DNA of 64,000 nucleotides. Source: Macrostomum hystrix (lineage: Eukaryota > Platyhelminthes > Macrostomidae). The position numbers and the translations under genes were made by a program. The notes under the pieces are model-generated. The model saw nothing but the letters and a program-made list of their open reading frames with translations. It did no database searches and was not told the DNA's origin. Location: contig CATNEN010000011.1 in the NCBI GenBank assembly GCA_950097015.1, positions 4,306,501 through 4,370,500 of the forward strand, in the 5' to 3' direction. Within the stretch, counting starts at the first letter, position 1, and every line of letters begins with the position of its first letter. Below are positions 48,663-59,052 of this stretch, piece by piece.

Positions 48663-48777
48663 GTTAAAGTACGTGAATTTATCTGTAAATGTTAATTATA
48701 ATAAAACATCCACACCAGACGCTGATTAAGTAGTATCTTGAAGATGTCTCATGGCTTACGCCTAAAGAAGAAGTCAA

Positions 48778-50549
48778 TCAAGCTTTTGACCCACTAACAG
48801 ACGATGTGGAACTGCTCTTAATCCTAGAAGCGGTTAAGTACAGTCCCATGTTAGTTGCCAACGCAACGAAACCAGTGGCGCCAAAGTAGAACAACAATAT
48901 GGATGGGCAATTCAACAGGAAGGTAAAAAACACTACGGGACCCAGCGTGGCAATGACGGGCCTAGCTGATTCCAGCACTGAGCCAAACCCGCTGATGTCG
49001 CTGTTGTTCGCCGACGGCGTCTGAGCCTTCGACGAGTTGTTTATGATAGACGACGTAGCAGCGTCCAGGCGAACATTGGCCAGCAGCATCAGGGAGATGA
49101 CAAGGGCAGCGGCACCGCTGGGATCAGCACAGGTGAGATCCATCAGCCAGTCGGTGGGGCCGCCACACTGAATGCCCGGCACTGGCACAGCGGCAGCCAC
49201 CGACATGGCGCGAAGGCAAGAAATGTGCAGCAATAGCCAGACCGCCTGGGACCCGACGCCGAGTGCGAGGTTGGACATTGCTCCGGGCGGTGCGGACTCT
49301 CTGGCTGCCTCCGATAGAGTGGCGGTTGCGCGCAGCTTGCGAGCCAGCCGATGGGATTCGGCCACGTTGTTGGCCGCCTGATGAGAGGATATGGCCGGTA
49401 CATTAAAATAATAATGAGGTTGTAGCCAAGTAAGACAGTCGGACAAACGACTTAAAGGTCGGGGGTTCGATTCCCGACTCCATTGGAACAATTTGTGTCC
49501 TTTACGAGGAAGCAAGACACTTAAAACTTCAGTTCACCCCACTGTTAAATGGGTACCAGCATTAGCTGGGCTAATTGATGGTGGGTGTGGCGGCCCCCAG
49601 TCCATGGGGGGACGCCATCGCAGCTATTGCGGCTGTGCTGTCGCCTGCACATCTGGCTTAATTGGGCAGGTGTAATCAATAATTATTACTATTATTATTA
49701 ATAATTGCAGGCAAGCAGGGGGTATGGAGGGTTCATTAGAAGTCAGAGTTTAAGGCAATGGCATTTTTCGCTGACTCCTGAGCTCACATGCACACAGATA
49801 CTATGCGTAGGCACACGCTCACACAGGAGTATACATCTGCCCCTCACTTTCTCATTGTCAAACAGTGTAGACAAATTTCACTTTGTCTTGGAGGTTGGCC
49901 CTCAACTTCCTTAAGGGCGTAAATTTCACGACAAGTCACCACTTCTCTCCACGACCGCGCCCTAAATAAATGTGACCTCGCCGCGGAATCGAGCACAGGG
50001 ACTTTAGATAAACTTGAAGGTAAATCCGCACACCTGAGCAGCTCTTAGCTGAGCGGTGAGGCTGGCTATCCGTCCAGCACTTTGATTATCCTGCTGGCCG
50101 CGTTGCAGTTGAAGCTGCTGATTGAATCGAAAGAATGTCAGGCCAGAATGAATGGCAACTGCTCGAACAGCGGCGCCCATGACAAGAGCGCTGGCCCACC
50201 AGGGCAGGCAGGCATCGGTGTGAAGCAGGTCCATGATGGTCAGAGCCCAATCGCTGGGCCACCAAGTCTGAGCTAGGCCCAGATCAGCCAATGAGACTGT
50301 GCACTCCCCCGGTGCAAACTGGGACATTGGGCCAACCAGTAGCCTATCTGCTGCTTCTGCTGGCACATAGAAAGATGCGCCATCGCTACCAATGCCAGAA
50401 CTGGCAGCAGTTGCTAAGCAACGATGAACACGCGAAAGGGACTTAAAATTAAAGCGTCGACAAATTTGTTGAGTTGCTCGAAACATGCTGCAAATTTGAG
50501 TGCTGCAATTAGTTGCTTCTCTAAACATAGTTTCCATGTAGTGTTGCAT
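48778..50549 (-). CDS. OXA1L: OXA1L-like mitochondrial inner-membrane insertase, 2 exons
   Basis: Exons 50549-50034 and 49377-48778 join in phase 0 (CAG|GTGTGC donor, CATCAG acceptor) to about 371 aa, against about 435 in human. The N-terminus is basic and Ser/Thr-rich, as expected of a mitochondrial presequence. Family marks are LADLGLAQTW followed by LLHTDACLPWWAS (first core helix) and, in exon 2, LRAMSV..VPVPGIQCGG..DWLMDLTCADP. Both correspond to conserved OXA1L blocks of the YidC/Oxa1/Alb3 family. The protein inserts mitochondrially made and some imported proteins into the inner membrane. COX18 is the main alternative, but the LGL block and the PVPxxQxGG-DLT block fit OXA1L better. The 656-bp intron holds two SINEs back to back, and the start codon lies in a perfect hairpin. 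Confidence 0.85.
49410..49689 (+). repeat. tRNA-derived SINE, family B (best copy)
   Basis: The head GTAGCCAAGTAAGACAGTCGG plus B box GGGTTCGATTCCCGAC is followed by AATTTGTGTCCTTTACGAGG, GTACCAGCATTAGCTGGGC and GTGTGGCGGCCCCCAGTCC, with an ATT tail. It is in the OXA1L intron, antisense to the gene. Confidence 0.75.
49690..50010 (-). repeat. tRNA-derived SINE, family A, directly abutting family B
   Basis: The tail joins the ATT tail of the neighbouring family B element. The shared body (CGCTGACTCCTGAGC, GGCACACGCTCACACAGG, CACGACAAGTCAC) ends in a truncated head at about 50010, only about 25 bp from the OXA1L donor at 50033. Confidence 0.7.
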
Positions 50550-50575
50550 CTATGCACGTCTACATGGAAACTATG
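50526..50575. promoter_or_regulatory. Perfect 16-bp inverted repeat around the OXA1L start codon
   Basis: CATAGTTTCCATGTAG (50526-50541) and its exact complement (50560-50575) flank an 18-nt loop that contains the predicted OXA1L ATG (50549-50547). The loop itself holds TGCAT/ATGCA, so the stem could extend. In the mRNA this would place the start codon within a stable hairpin, provided transcription starts upstream of 50575. A later in-frame ATG lies at 50537 within the stem. Confidence 0.6.
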
Positions 50576-51642
50576 CATGTCTTCAATTCATCACATATTT
50601 ATCTAATACTGTGTGAATATTTCCTTCCTTGATTTGCAACAATGCAAAATTGAAATATGCTACCTTTAATAATTAACATTAACATTCCAGAAAATTTCTG
50701 GAATTCTGACTTCTGCGGAACAGTAAAGTGCAATTTTACTGGAAAATGTAGCCAGGCATTTATACCTATTACATAAAATTATTCTAGTAGAAATTGCCAG
50801 AATTCATGGATGCATGGATCCATTGCATGGATGGGCCAGGTCCAAAAACTAATTTTATAGATTTTAAAGAACTAGAATTGTTATAGCCTGCAGGTATTGG
50901 TCCTCTGATATGGGGGCTAATTGCAGGCTTCAGTCAATTGGGGTACTGCTTAAAACCAAAAAAGACTGAAATTAAAGCATATAGTGCTATTGATAGCTAT
51001 AGGCTCTATAGGGCTATTGATAGCCCTCCATGTGTTCTTTTTGTTTAAAATTGGAGCAATTTTTGTCATATAGTAATTATAATAGTCTAGTGTGTGCTCT
51101 TTTCACCATTTGGAACTTTTGCCTTGGGCCACTTTATAGTGTGCCTATTTTGTTTGTGACCAATTTGATGGTACTGTAGTCTTAGTAACACATTTGATAT
51201 ACTTTTGAATGCACACCATACTTGCCAACAAAAAGCACATTAAATATATACTAAACCATGATATGTACTTACACCCAAGGTAACCTTACCCAGACTATTT
51301 TTATAGCTATAATAAACAAAAAAATTGTTTCGATGCATTGTAAAAATCATTGAACCATGACATTGTGGTGGCCAGACGAAAACATACACTTAGCAACAGT
51401 CAAAAATTTCACCCTTAAAGCAAGATGAGTTTTTATCACTTATTGCAAGTGAGGCAACTTAGGGCACCCACATAGCTTAATGACACTACAATCTAGGTGT
51501 AGCTTAGGTCTGCTTAATGGTATAAACTATGTACTGTCAGTATATGTAACTGCTAAGTATATGTTACACACATGATTGCAAAATGGCCTGGCAAATGACT
51601 AATGCTGCCCATTGATGGCATGCTGTTGGAATGCTAGAAGTC

Positions 51643-51819
51643 AGTGCCTATATCAGCAAAGTTGCTCATAGATTTGGAACAGCACAAGTGGCAGTTCAAA
51701 AGATGCTGGCAAAGTCCTGCAAAACTGGCAGCATGAAGCACGCTGCAAAAGTGCTACAGGGTTGCAAGCAGCCTCAACTGAGTCTTGCCCACATTATGAG
51801 CCAAGAGCAGTTAGCAATG
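51643..51819 (+). pseudogene. Possible Tc1/mariner transposase N-terminal relic
   Basis: The frame reads ISKVAHRFGTAQVAVQKML followed by CKTGSMK and later MSQEQL. The spacing and residues resemble the helix-turn-helix of Tc1-type transposases (a VARRFGVS..AV block followed by ETGS). No catalytic DDE domain follows in any frame. This is a weak similarity; it could be chance. Confidence 0.25.
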
Positions 51820-52011
51820 TAGCACATTCACTGGAGACAGTAGCAATGAATTTATTATTTTCACTAACAAAAGCCAGTTCCAAATCTTCTAAGCAGAGGG
51901 ATGCACCTAAGTCTGGCAAGAATCACAGGAAGAGATGCTGTAACAGCATGTGTCATATGCTAAGAAGCCAGGCTACCTCAGTGCATGTTAAGGCGCCTTC
52001 AGCTGGTGGGC

Positions 52012-52206
52012 CACCTCATCCACACAAAAGCGTATTGCCCACAGCCTGTGCAGGAGGTGCTGCTGCTCATGCTGCAGGCACCCTACTGGCGAGGGCAAGC
52101 ATGCAACCGGCACTTCGTCGACTGCCTACTAGCAGACGCCAGCGCCCTAGACACTGCCAGTGGCCCCGCACACATTCACGCCCAGGCCCTGAAGCATGCC
52201 TCCTGA
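52012..52206 (+). other. Possible coding exon of unknown protein
   Basis: After an acceptor-like CGCCTTCAG, the plus frame reads LVGHLIHTKAYCPQPVQEV and on to a TGA at 52204-52206. It is richer in G+C than its surroundings and uses codons like the window's real genes. I do not recognise the family, and no partner exon is seen nearby. It may be a fragment of a gene copy or transposon. Confidence 0.25.
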
Positions 52207-52550
52207 CACTGCAATTTGATCTTGACAGCATACTTTGTTGTTGTTGTTGTTAAGGTGAGTATTTTTTGCTATGTTCAAAGTTTTTTTAAGATACCAATTT
52301 GAATTTCAATAGCTATATATAGTCATAATCTGTAGAATTAACATAGGCTCATACAGCCTTCAGTGCAGTCACTTACAAAAAGTGGGAAATTTTCATGTTG
52401 CTTGAGGGGTGAAACATTAGGACTGTTGTAAGTACATAAACATGTTGGGCATTTTTAATAAATTTAGCATAGATATTAAAATAATCATGAATAGGGCCTA
52501 AAATAGGCAAATATATAGGCATAAATGGTACTAATGACATGGTTCCTCTA

Positions 52551-52576
52551 CACTTTGTCATCTGGATGACAAAGTG
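52551..52576. repeat. 26-bp near-perfect palindrome
   Basis: CACTTTGTCATC, TG, GATGACAAAGTG. One half recurs at about 52600-52611 as CACTTTGTCATC, so the region holds three arms. Confidence 0.7.
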
Positions 52577-53931
52577 ACATAGTGACCAAGACTTATAGAC
52601 ACTTTGTCATCTCTATGATTTAGACAGGGTGCTAGCAATTGTTGTTTAATTTGCAGTCTTTATGCTTCAAGCAAATATAGAATTTTCAAATCTGAGTTTT
52701 AAATTGACTATCTCACTGATTAGTTAGTTTTTTTTTTGTTAGTTTTCCTCTTCTTTGTTAGTTTTTCTTTTCTTAGTTTTCTTAGTTATTTACTTGATTA
52801 TTTAGGTTAGGCCTACTTAGATTTCCACAAGTCTGTCTACATATGTGCGGTTTCCGCGCATTTCGGTGCCTGTGCTTTTTGGTGCCGAGCGTTTTGGTGC
52901 CCAGTCTTGCTTTTCGGTGCCCAGTCTTGCTTATCCAGAAGAGCCAATCAGAGCATAGCAGTGAGCATTTTTTGCGCTGCACATTTACAAGAAGTATCTG
53001 CCTAGGCCTGTTACTGAGGGCAGCCTGCTTGGTAATTTTGTGCTGCTTCCTGCTTGTGACATGGTGCATGTGTTATGCGAGTTTGCCCTATCCAATCATC
53101 CAGGTCTATGAAATTTGCCTGCCGAGGATTGCCGAAAAAAGTTGTACACCCTTTTATGGCAAGTTTGATCAATGTGTATCGATAGACGTGTATGATCTAA
53201 CAATATTATGATCTTGTGTGGCATAAAAATATGAGAACATACTACAATAATTACTACAATAATGTCAGAAATAAAATGAATAGTGTGCTTATGCATATCA
53301 AGTTTCTTGCTATCAAAAGACCATTTTACAAATTTGCAAACTTGATTATATTGTTTAGCTATTTTTGCTACTGATGGCTGGTCCTAAGAGTAGTGTGAGA
53401 AAAAACTTAACTGAGTGACCAATCTAGTTAGGCCTATATATTATCTGTGCATGCAATCAGCCATGTCCTGCATTGAAATTGTGAGTGACAAGCCTCGCCA
53501 TCAAGGAAATGATCATTTTAGTCTAGCGATTTATTCTTATCGAAGAGCCATCGACAAGCACAAGCATTATTGGGCATCATTGGATATCTACAAGGCCACA
53601 TTGGCCGCCTCCTGGTTGCCCAAAGACTGCAGTCTCTGTCACAAAAATAGCACTGTGCTGCACAAAGCAATGTGCCAATTGGAATGGTCCGAGAATCATT
53701 GCAGCCGTGCATGGGGCCACATGAGTACTGGAGCTGTTACAAAACTGTTTTCTGACGTCAAGGAACATTCCTTAAAACTGACAGTTGCCCAACATTAAGA
53801 AAGCATTGATAAACTTGCTTCCAATACCAAACCTGTTCACATTCTTTTGTGTCCCCATGTGTCGCCAAGAGAAATAGGCTTTTTAGACAAATAGCTTGAT
53901 TTCCAAAAATTTAGCTATAGCTAGGAGCTTA

Positions 53932-54018
53932 TTAAATGTCAACTTTAGTTCGCTGAAAAATGCCAACGCACGAGTAGGTCTTGTCAAGATCAACACCGAT
54001 TGCTGGAGTTTTAGACAT
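53932..54018 (-). pseudogene. HSP70 N-terminal fragment
   Basis: Reading from an ATG at 54018, the first residues MSKTPAIGVDL and YSCVGIFQ match the highly conserved N-terminus of cytosolic HSP70 (the phosphate-1 loop of the ATPase domain). The family's invariant DLGTTYS is DLDKTYS here, so the loop glycine is lost. The match ends after about 28 residues at TAA, and no downstream HSP70 sequence is seen. This could be a dead gene fragment, or a first exon whose continuation has been lost. No GT donor is visible at the end of the match. Confidence 0.65.
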
Positions 54019-57000
54019 TCGTAAATCGTAAATATAGGTTACACTGGTGCTGCTGAAGTAGATTCGATGGCGTAAGTACTGAGTGCGACCTATTAACATA
54101 GCGGGGTAAATCTCACAAGGAGCATCGGAATTTGTCCTCTTAAAAAAATCTCGAAAATGACACATGTAATAGCTCTAAAATATTTATTTCCACCAACAGA
54201 ATATAGTTTGCATACTAAAAGCACAAAATAATAAAGTCTTATGCTTGAAAATTACACTTTTGTTTTTCTGGAGAAACGTACATCACGACTGTTACAAATA
54301 AATTATAAATCGTACTTTTAGCAGATATTATCGAATAATATAACTAATTTGCACTTAAAAAAAGACTAACTAAACCTTTTTGTTGCTGAAGTATTTTCTG
54401 ATTACTAGTTTTTTGTTTTTCTCCTTGCTCTATGGACTCAAATTTATTTAACGTGGGTAGTTCGCACAAGCTAATTGGGTCATTCTCAAATTAATGCTCG
54501 GAAATAGTGTGTTGTAAAAAAAGTTTTTGACAATTGCAAAAAACTTTATTTATTCTAATCTGTGTCTCTAGTAGAGTGCAAAATAGAAACCAGAACCACA
54601 AAATAACATTAATATGGACCAGCATTTACATTTGTTTATTGCCTTCAAAAACACCGTAAATTATTTTGCTTTCTGACGTACATTTTGCTATTAGATAAGG
54701 TCATACAAAAAGTGCATATTTTTTTTTAGTTTTCGTATATTAAACATAGTTGTCTTATTTTAGAAAAATCATTTATTATTGTTTTTTGTTATATCTAATA
54801 AAATTAAGATAGTTAATGTACATTTTTTCTGAAAAAAATTCAAAATTTTCCAAGGTCCAGAAGCTTCGAACAATTGGAATGTATACATATAGCACAATTT
54901 TTATTTAATTGGCCGTCAAGGAAATTCTTGTAATAAAATGAAGCAATGATGATATGAAATTCAGAGGTGCGTGTCTTGTCAATAAAAATTCACATTTTTA
55001 CACTATTTTGGCATTTCTTATGTCATGAAATCTCCTTTCCAGACACAAAAAATGTTACAATAAGCAAATTATGGTGTATCTTTCATTTTCTATAATAATT
55101 AGAAATATTCAAAACACGTAGATTTATTCCTTAGGAAGGTGGCATCATATCTGTAATATTTCCATGTATTAAGGTACCAGTATATGCGAGAAATCTTTTT
55201 TCTTGACAGTGTTGTTGTGCATAAGCATTCGAGTCGATTTTTATATTTTTTATGTTTGCTGTTTTTAAATACAATTAGTATATTGCTAATAATTACGAAT
55301 TAATTCAGATACAGTATCGTGATATAAATATTTATAAGAGAATGCGAATTGCTTCTGTCTTTTTATTTTATTCGCTTTCAAAAATGGAGCTTCAATACCT
55401 CACAGAATTTATTTACCTTTTAGTTTTCAAATGAAATACTTCGAAAAAGCTGAGTCACAGCACTTAGTGGCATAAATTTAATAGTCATTTTAGCTTAGAT
55501 TACTTTTAAATTCATTAGATGGGAGTAGTACTTAATATTTTATCATAATTAAGCTTGCAGTCGTGAACTTTTATGGCAAATGCGCATGCGCGGAAAATTT
55601 AAAACTTCGCAAATAATTTATTTGTGATTTTAAACAACGTAAGAATGCAGTAAAAACGCTATTTTTTCATTTTTTCAAATGTTTAGAAAACTTTCAAAAG
55701 TATTGAATCCTCGCAGCACACTTTAAAACGATAAAAATAGTGAAAAAAATATTTTTTTTGTTAATGCCTTCTCGGTACATAATTTTGAGAATGACCCAAT
55801 TATAGCTTACATCTTAATTATAGCTATTAAGATGAAAGCAGATATGTCAGCACAAAGCCGAACAGAAGTCTTTTACCTTAATGAAATACATTTTACCTCT
55901 GTTAGTTTAAATAGATTAAATGTTTCGAGAGAATATTATTGTTTGCTCTATCTGCAGAAAAAGATAAAAATCGATTATTAAAAGAAAGCAACCATCCTAG
56001 ATCCTATACTATAGGCTATAGATGGAAGACTTTAGATTTTTCTGTTCTAAAGTGTAAAGCTGAAGCATAAGCTTTGCAAATGAATGATTGAAATTATTTT
56101 ATAGAAATTTTAATGGTATTGAACAAAAGCGGGACAGAGTGATTAGAAAAATTATTAATTACATACCAAAATCGCAAAAGCAGCTCAGCATATATATCAG
56201 TAGAACAAATTGTTGGAGGGCTCTTTCTTATTATTTATGCTTATCAGTATTTAACCAGTAGGCCTATAACACATATAATTAAAGTATTTCTATGGTAGCA
56301 TATGAGTGTCCAAGTGGTAAGAAACTTTATTAATATGAATAACTCATATATGTGTATTAGTGACATAGTCTTATTTAATTCTCCAGTCCCAATGCAGGGC
56401 TACCAATGGATTGGAGGGTATCAGTTACCCACTCACTATGGAAACACTCGTTCTCTCCTCACCCTGTACAGGCTTGTTTATTTATTGCAATCCCCTTATG
56501 GGTTATGTCTTTATCACGCCCTTTATTGGCTTATATATACAGTTATTTCGGATCCAACCCTTTTTCTTACTATTCAATATGTTGTAGTGCTTCTTCTAAT
56601 CTGCACTTTCCTAGTAATTCAAATACATACTGTAAGTGGTTGGCCTAAATTCCTTATTTATTGCCTTCAGTCACTTAAAGTGACATATACATTATACCAC
56701 ACCCCTGCTCGGGTGGACTGATACAAACTACGAATAGTTTGGGTAGCGTGGCTCTTTGTCAAGATATTTCTGGCCTTCTGCCAGTAGTATTCTGGATACT
56801 AAATCTAGTTAGTTCTGGAGACAATACTCTCAGGTGATTCAGACAAGTTTTGTCAGGTAATCCAGGCTCTCTGGCCAGTCTGTACTCGGGCTTCCCCGGA
56901 TCGGTTTTAATGGCTTCCACTTACTTTAGAAATAAGTAAAGCTTTTTGAATATGCTCACAAAGAGAATGAACCGTTTAAGCTCCAATTTAATGGCAGACC

Positions 57001-57228
57001 AAATGGTTAACTCCCTCTATGAAAACCCCTCTGTATTTATACCAAAGTTCCTAATGAATGTTCCCAGTGTATTTCAGTAAAGTAAAACAACGTTTATGTA
57101 TAGATATTCGTAGCATATAAAAATATATAAAAGAATATTTCGCGCGCCAATTTAGTTTGGCCAATGAGGGCCCTTAACAAATATGACTTCTGTTGTCTGA
57201 GATTATAGCTTTCCAGCTTATTAAAGAA

Positions 57229-57827
57229 TTAACAAGTTTTTGGAAACTTTGCCTTTAACTTTGAAAATGTCCATGGCACCTCTTCAAGCACGGACAAAAC
57301 ACGCGATTCGCACACAGATGACTCTGTGCAGCTTACTCCGAAACTGGTACATAGCGCATTGTAAAGACAGTTTCCATCAGCAGGTGTGAAAATTGGCAAA
57401 AAGGTGCCTCTTAGAGAATCACTGAAGTTAAGAGTTGTAAGAGAAAAACGCTCGACACCCATAGTCGATAGGAGAATATTTGGATCGCATTCAAGTCCTG
57501 CTTCCCGAAAATGAAAATTTGCTCGAAAGCGAACAACAAGTTTTTCCATAACGAACACTTTACGCCGCAGAACTAGTGAACCGCTAGTAAGAGACTCTGA
57601 TAGCCTGTTTAAACAAAGTCTCCATTCAAAGCTGTCAGCCGTGCCTGTGCATGCACAGCACAGAAATGTGTTTCCAGTGACGCATCGTTCAACCCACAAA
57701 CGTGGGCTCCGAGAGCATCGCACTGAGAATGCCAGCCAAAGCGACATTCGCGACAAACCAAAAATAAGTCCGCCGGTAGTATAGCCTTACAACAGAACGC
57801 ACAGTCTAAAAAAGAGATGGCAGACAA
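57229..57827 (-). pseudogene. Zinc-finger plus OTU-like protease remnant, frameshifted
   Basis: Two overlapping minus-strand frames. The first (57827-57609) has a cysteine-rich module (CAFCC, CREC, WHSQCD, FCAVH) like a PHD or treble-clef finger. The second (open to 57229, in another frame) carries TPADGNCLYNAL, the Asp-Gly-Asn-Cys box of OTU-type cysteine proteases. A frame change near 57610-57640 separates them. An acceptor-like CTCTTTTTTAG at about 57806 and a donor-like site at 57918 suggest it was once spliced, but the phases do not join cleanly. The protein ends soon after the OTU box, so the catalytic histidine is not seen. OTU-plus-finger genes of this kind are often spread by transposons. 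Confidence 0.5.
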
Positions 57828-58049
57828 AAGTTAGGAACACGATTAGTCAGATCGGAAAACTCAAAATCGCTGTATAGACATCGGAAAGGGACAATCACAG
57901 CACAAATTAAAACAAACCTTTCGTCCCAGTGCAACGAGATCTTCTGTTCATCGTGCAGCTGAAACGAGCAATCGAAAGGTAAATAGCGAAAAGCATAGCA
58001 CACTATCATACGAATCATCATCACGAAGCTCGAAAAAATACTAGAAAAA
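57828..58049. other. Flank of the OTU-like remnant
   Basis: Contains a minus-strand frame ending HDEQKISLHWDE before a GT at 57918, possibly an upstream exon of the OTU-like remnant. Nothing else is supported. Confidence 0.3.
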
Positions 58050-58400
58050 CGACAGACACGCTGTCAAACAGATGCCAGACACATGCCAGAGAGATGCCAA
58101 TGCCAGACACAATGCCAAACAGATGCCAGACATGCCAATGCCAGACACCATGCCAAAACAGATGCCAGACACATGCCAGAGAGATGCCAATGCCAGACAC
58201 AATGCCAAACTGATCCCAGACAGACGCCAGACAGATGCCAGACACATGCCAATGCCAGACACAATGTCAAACAGATGCCAGACACATACCAATGCCAGAC
58301 ACTATGCCAAAGAGATGCCAGATAGATACTAATGCCAGTCACTATGCCAAACAGATGCAAAATAGCCAGAGAAATATGCCAATACCAGATAACATTCGAG
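58050..58400. repeat. Degenerate ATGCCAGACAC tandem array
   Basis: Short units built on GATGCCAGACACATGCCA and AATGCCAAACAG repeat about 30 times with increasing divergence to the right. Long frames on both strands here are repeat artefacts with a strong periodic W/H or D/R bias. Confidence 0.85.
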
Positions 58401-58795
58401 CCATATTTTAAGGACATAGGTATATCCAATGCTAGCTAGACACACTAGACCAAAGTTTGAAAAATGCTAGACACATGCTAAACCAATATGTGATACAAGT
58501 GTATTCTATATCAAGACCAAATAGTTGCTTAACATTTTTAAGACCTATTTTTGTACATTCTAATTGGACCTATACCAGAAATATACTTAAGATTTTGTTA
58601 TATACTGAAAATAAGAATTCCTATATCCTTCCCGAGAAAAAATATTATGATAAACTTGACAAGCAACTTTGAAAGTAAACATGACATACTTGAATAATTA
58701 CTGCAAAGTATTGTTACAAGCTTGGCAAGTTTGGGATGTTGATTTTGAATTTAAAGTTACTTTCAAGTCAGATACCAAACTATATCAGATAATAA

Positions 58796-59052
58796 CTTCC
58801 AAGTACTTTCCAAGTATTCAATGTTTAAACAACATGTTGACCGACCTACTTCCAAGTACTTTCCAAGTATTCAATGTTTGAACCACATATCGACCGACCT
58901 ACTTCCAAGTATTCAATGTTTGAACCACATATCGACCGACCTACTTCCAAGTACTTTCCAAGTATTCAATGTTTGAACCACATATCGACCGACCTACTTC
59001 CAAGTATTCAATGTTTGAACTACATGTTGACCGACCTACTTCCAAGTACTTA
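58796..59052. repeat. Tandem array with alternating 53- and 42-bp units
   Basis: Five copies of CTTCCAAGTA..ATTCAATGTTTGAAC..CGACCGACCTA. Units differ by presence or absence of an 11-bp duplication (CTTTCCAAGTA), in the order long, long, short, long, short. Confidence 0.85.

Larger units (their letters stand above)
46907..48777. other. Spacer between convergent SYD-1 and OXA1L genes
   Basis: The two genes point towards each other, so this 1.9 kb contains both 3' UTRs. It also holds a short inverted-repeat element (47013-47170), a dispersed repeat copy (47345-47670), a SINE B fragment (48330-48430) and a possible OXA1L poly(A) signal. Confidence 0.6.
50576..57228. other. Gene-poor region with fragments only
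   Basis: About 6.6 kb without an intact gene. It holds a possible Tc1-like helix-turn-helix relic (51643-51819), a G+C-rich frame of unknown nature (52012-52206), a short palindrome (52551-52576) and an HSP70 N-terminal fragment (53932-54018). From 54.2 to 56.2 kb the DNA is strongly A+T-rich with no frame of note. The 56302-56721 plus-strand frame is hydrophobic and leucine-rich but matches nothing I know. Confidence 0.45.

Noticed and set aside
56302..56721. Leucine-rich hydrophobic 139-codon plus frame
   Set aside because: It has several hydrophobic stretches, but codons look like translated A+T-rich DNA, there is no family match, and a second overlapping frame is equally open.
58021..58332. 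Frames rich in W/H/L/A or in R/D/Q across the 58-kb array
   Set aside because: Periodic translation of a short degenerate tandem repeat in all frames; no independent support.
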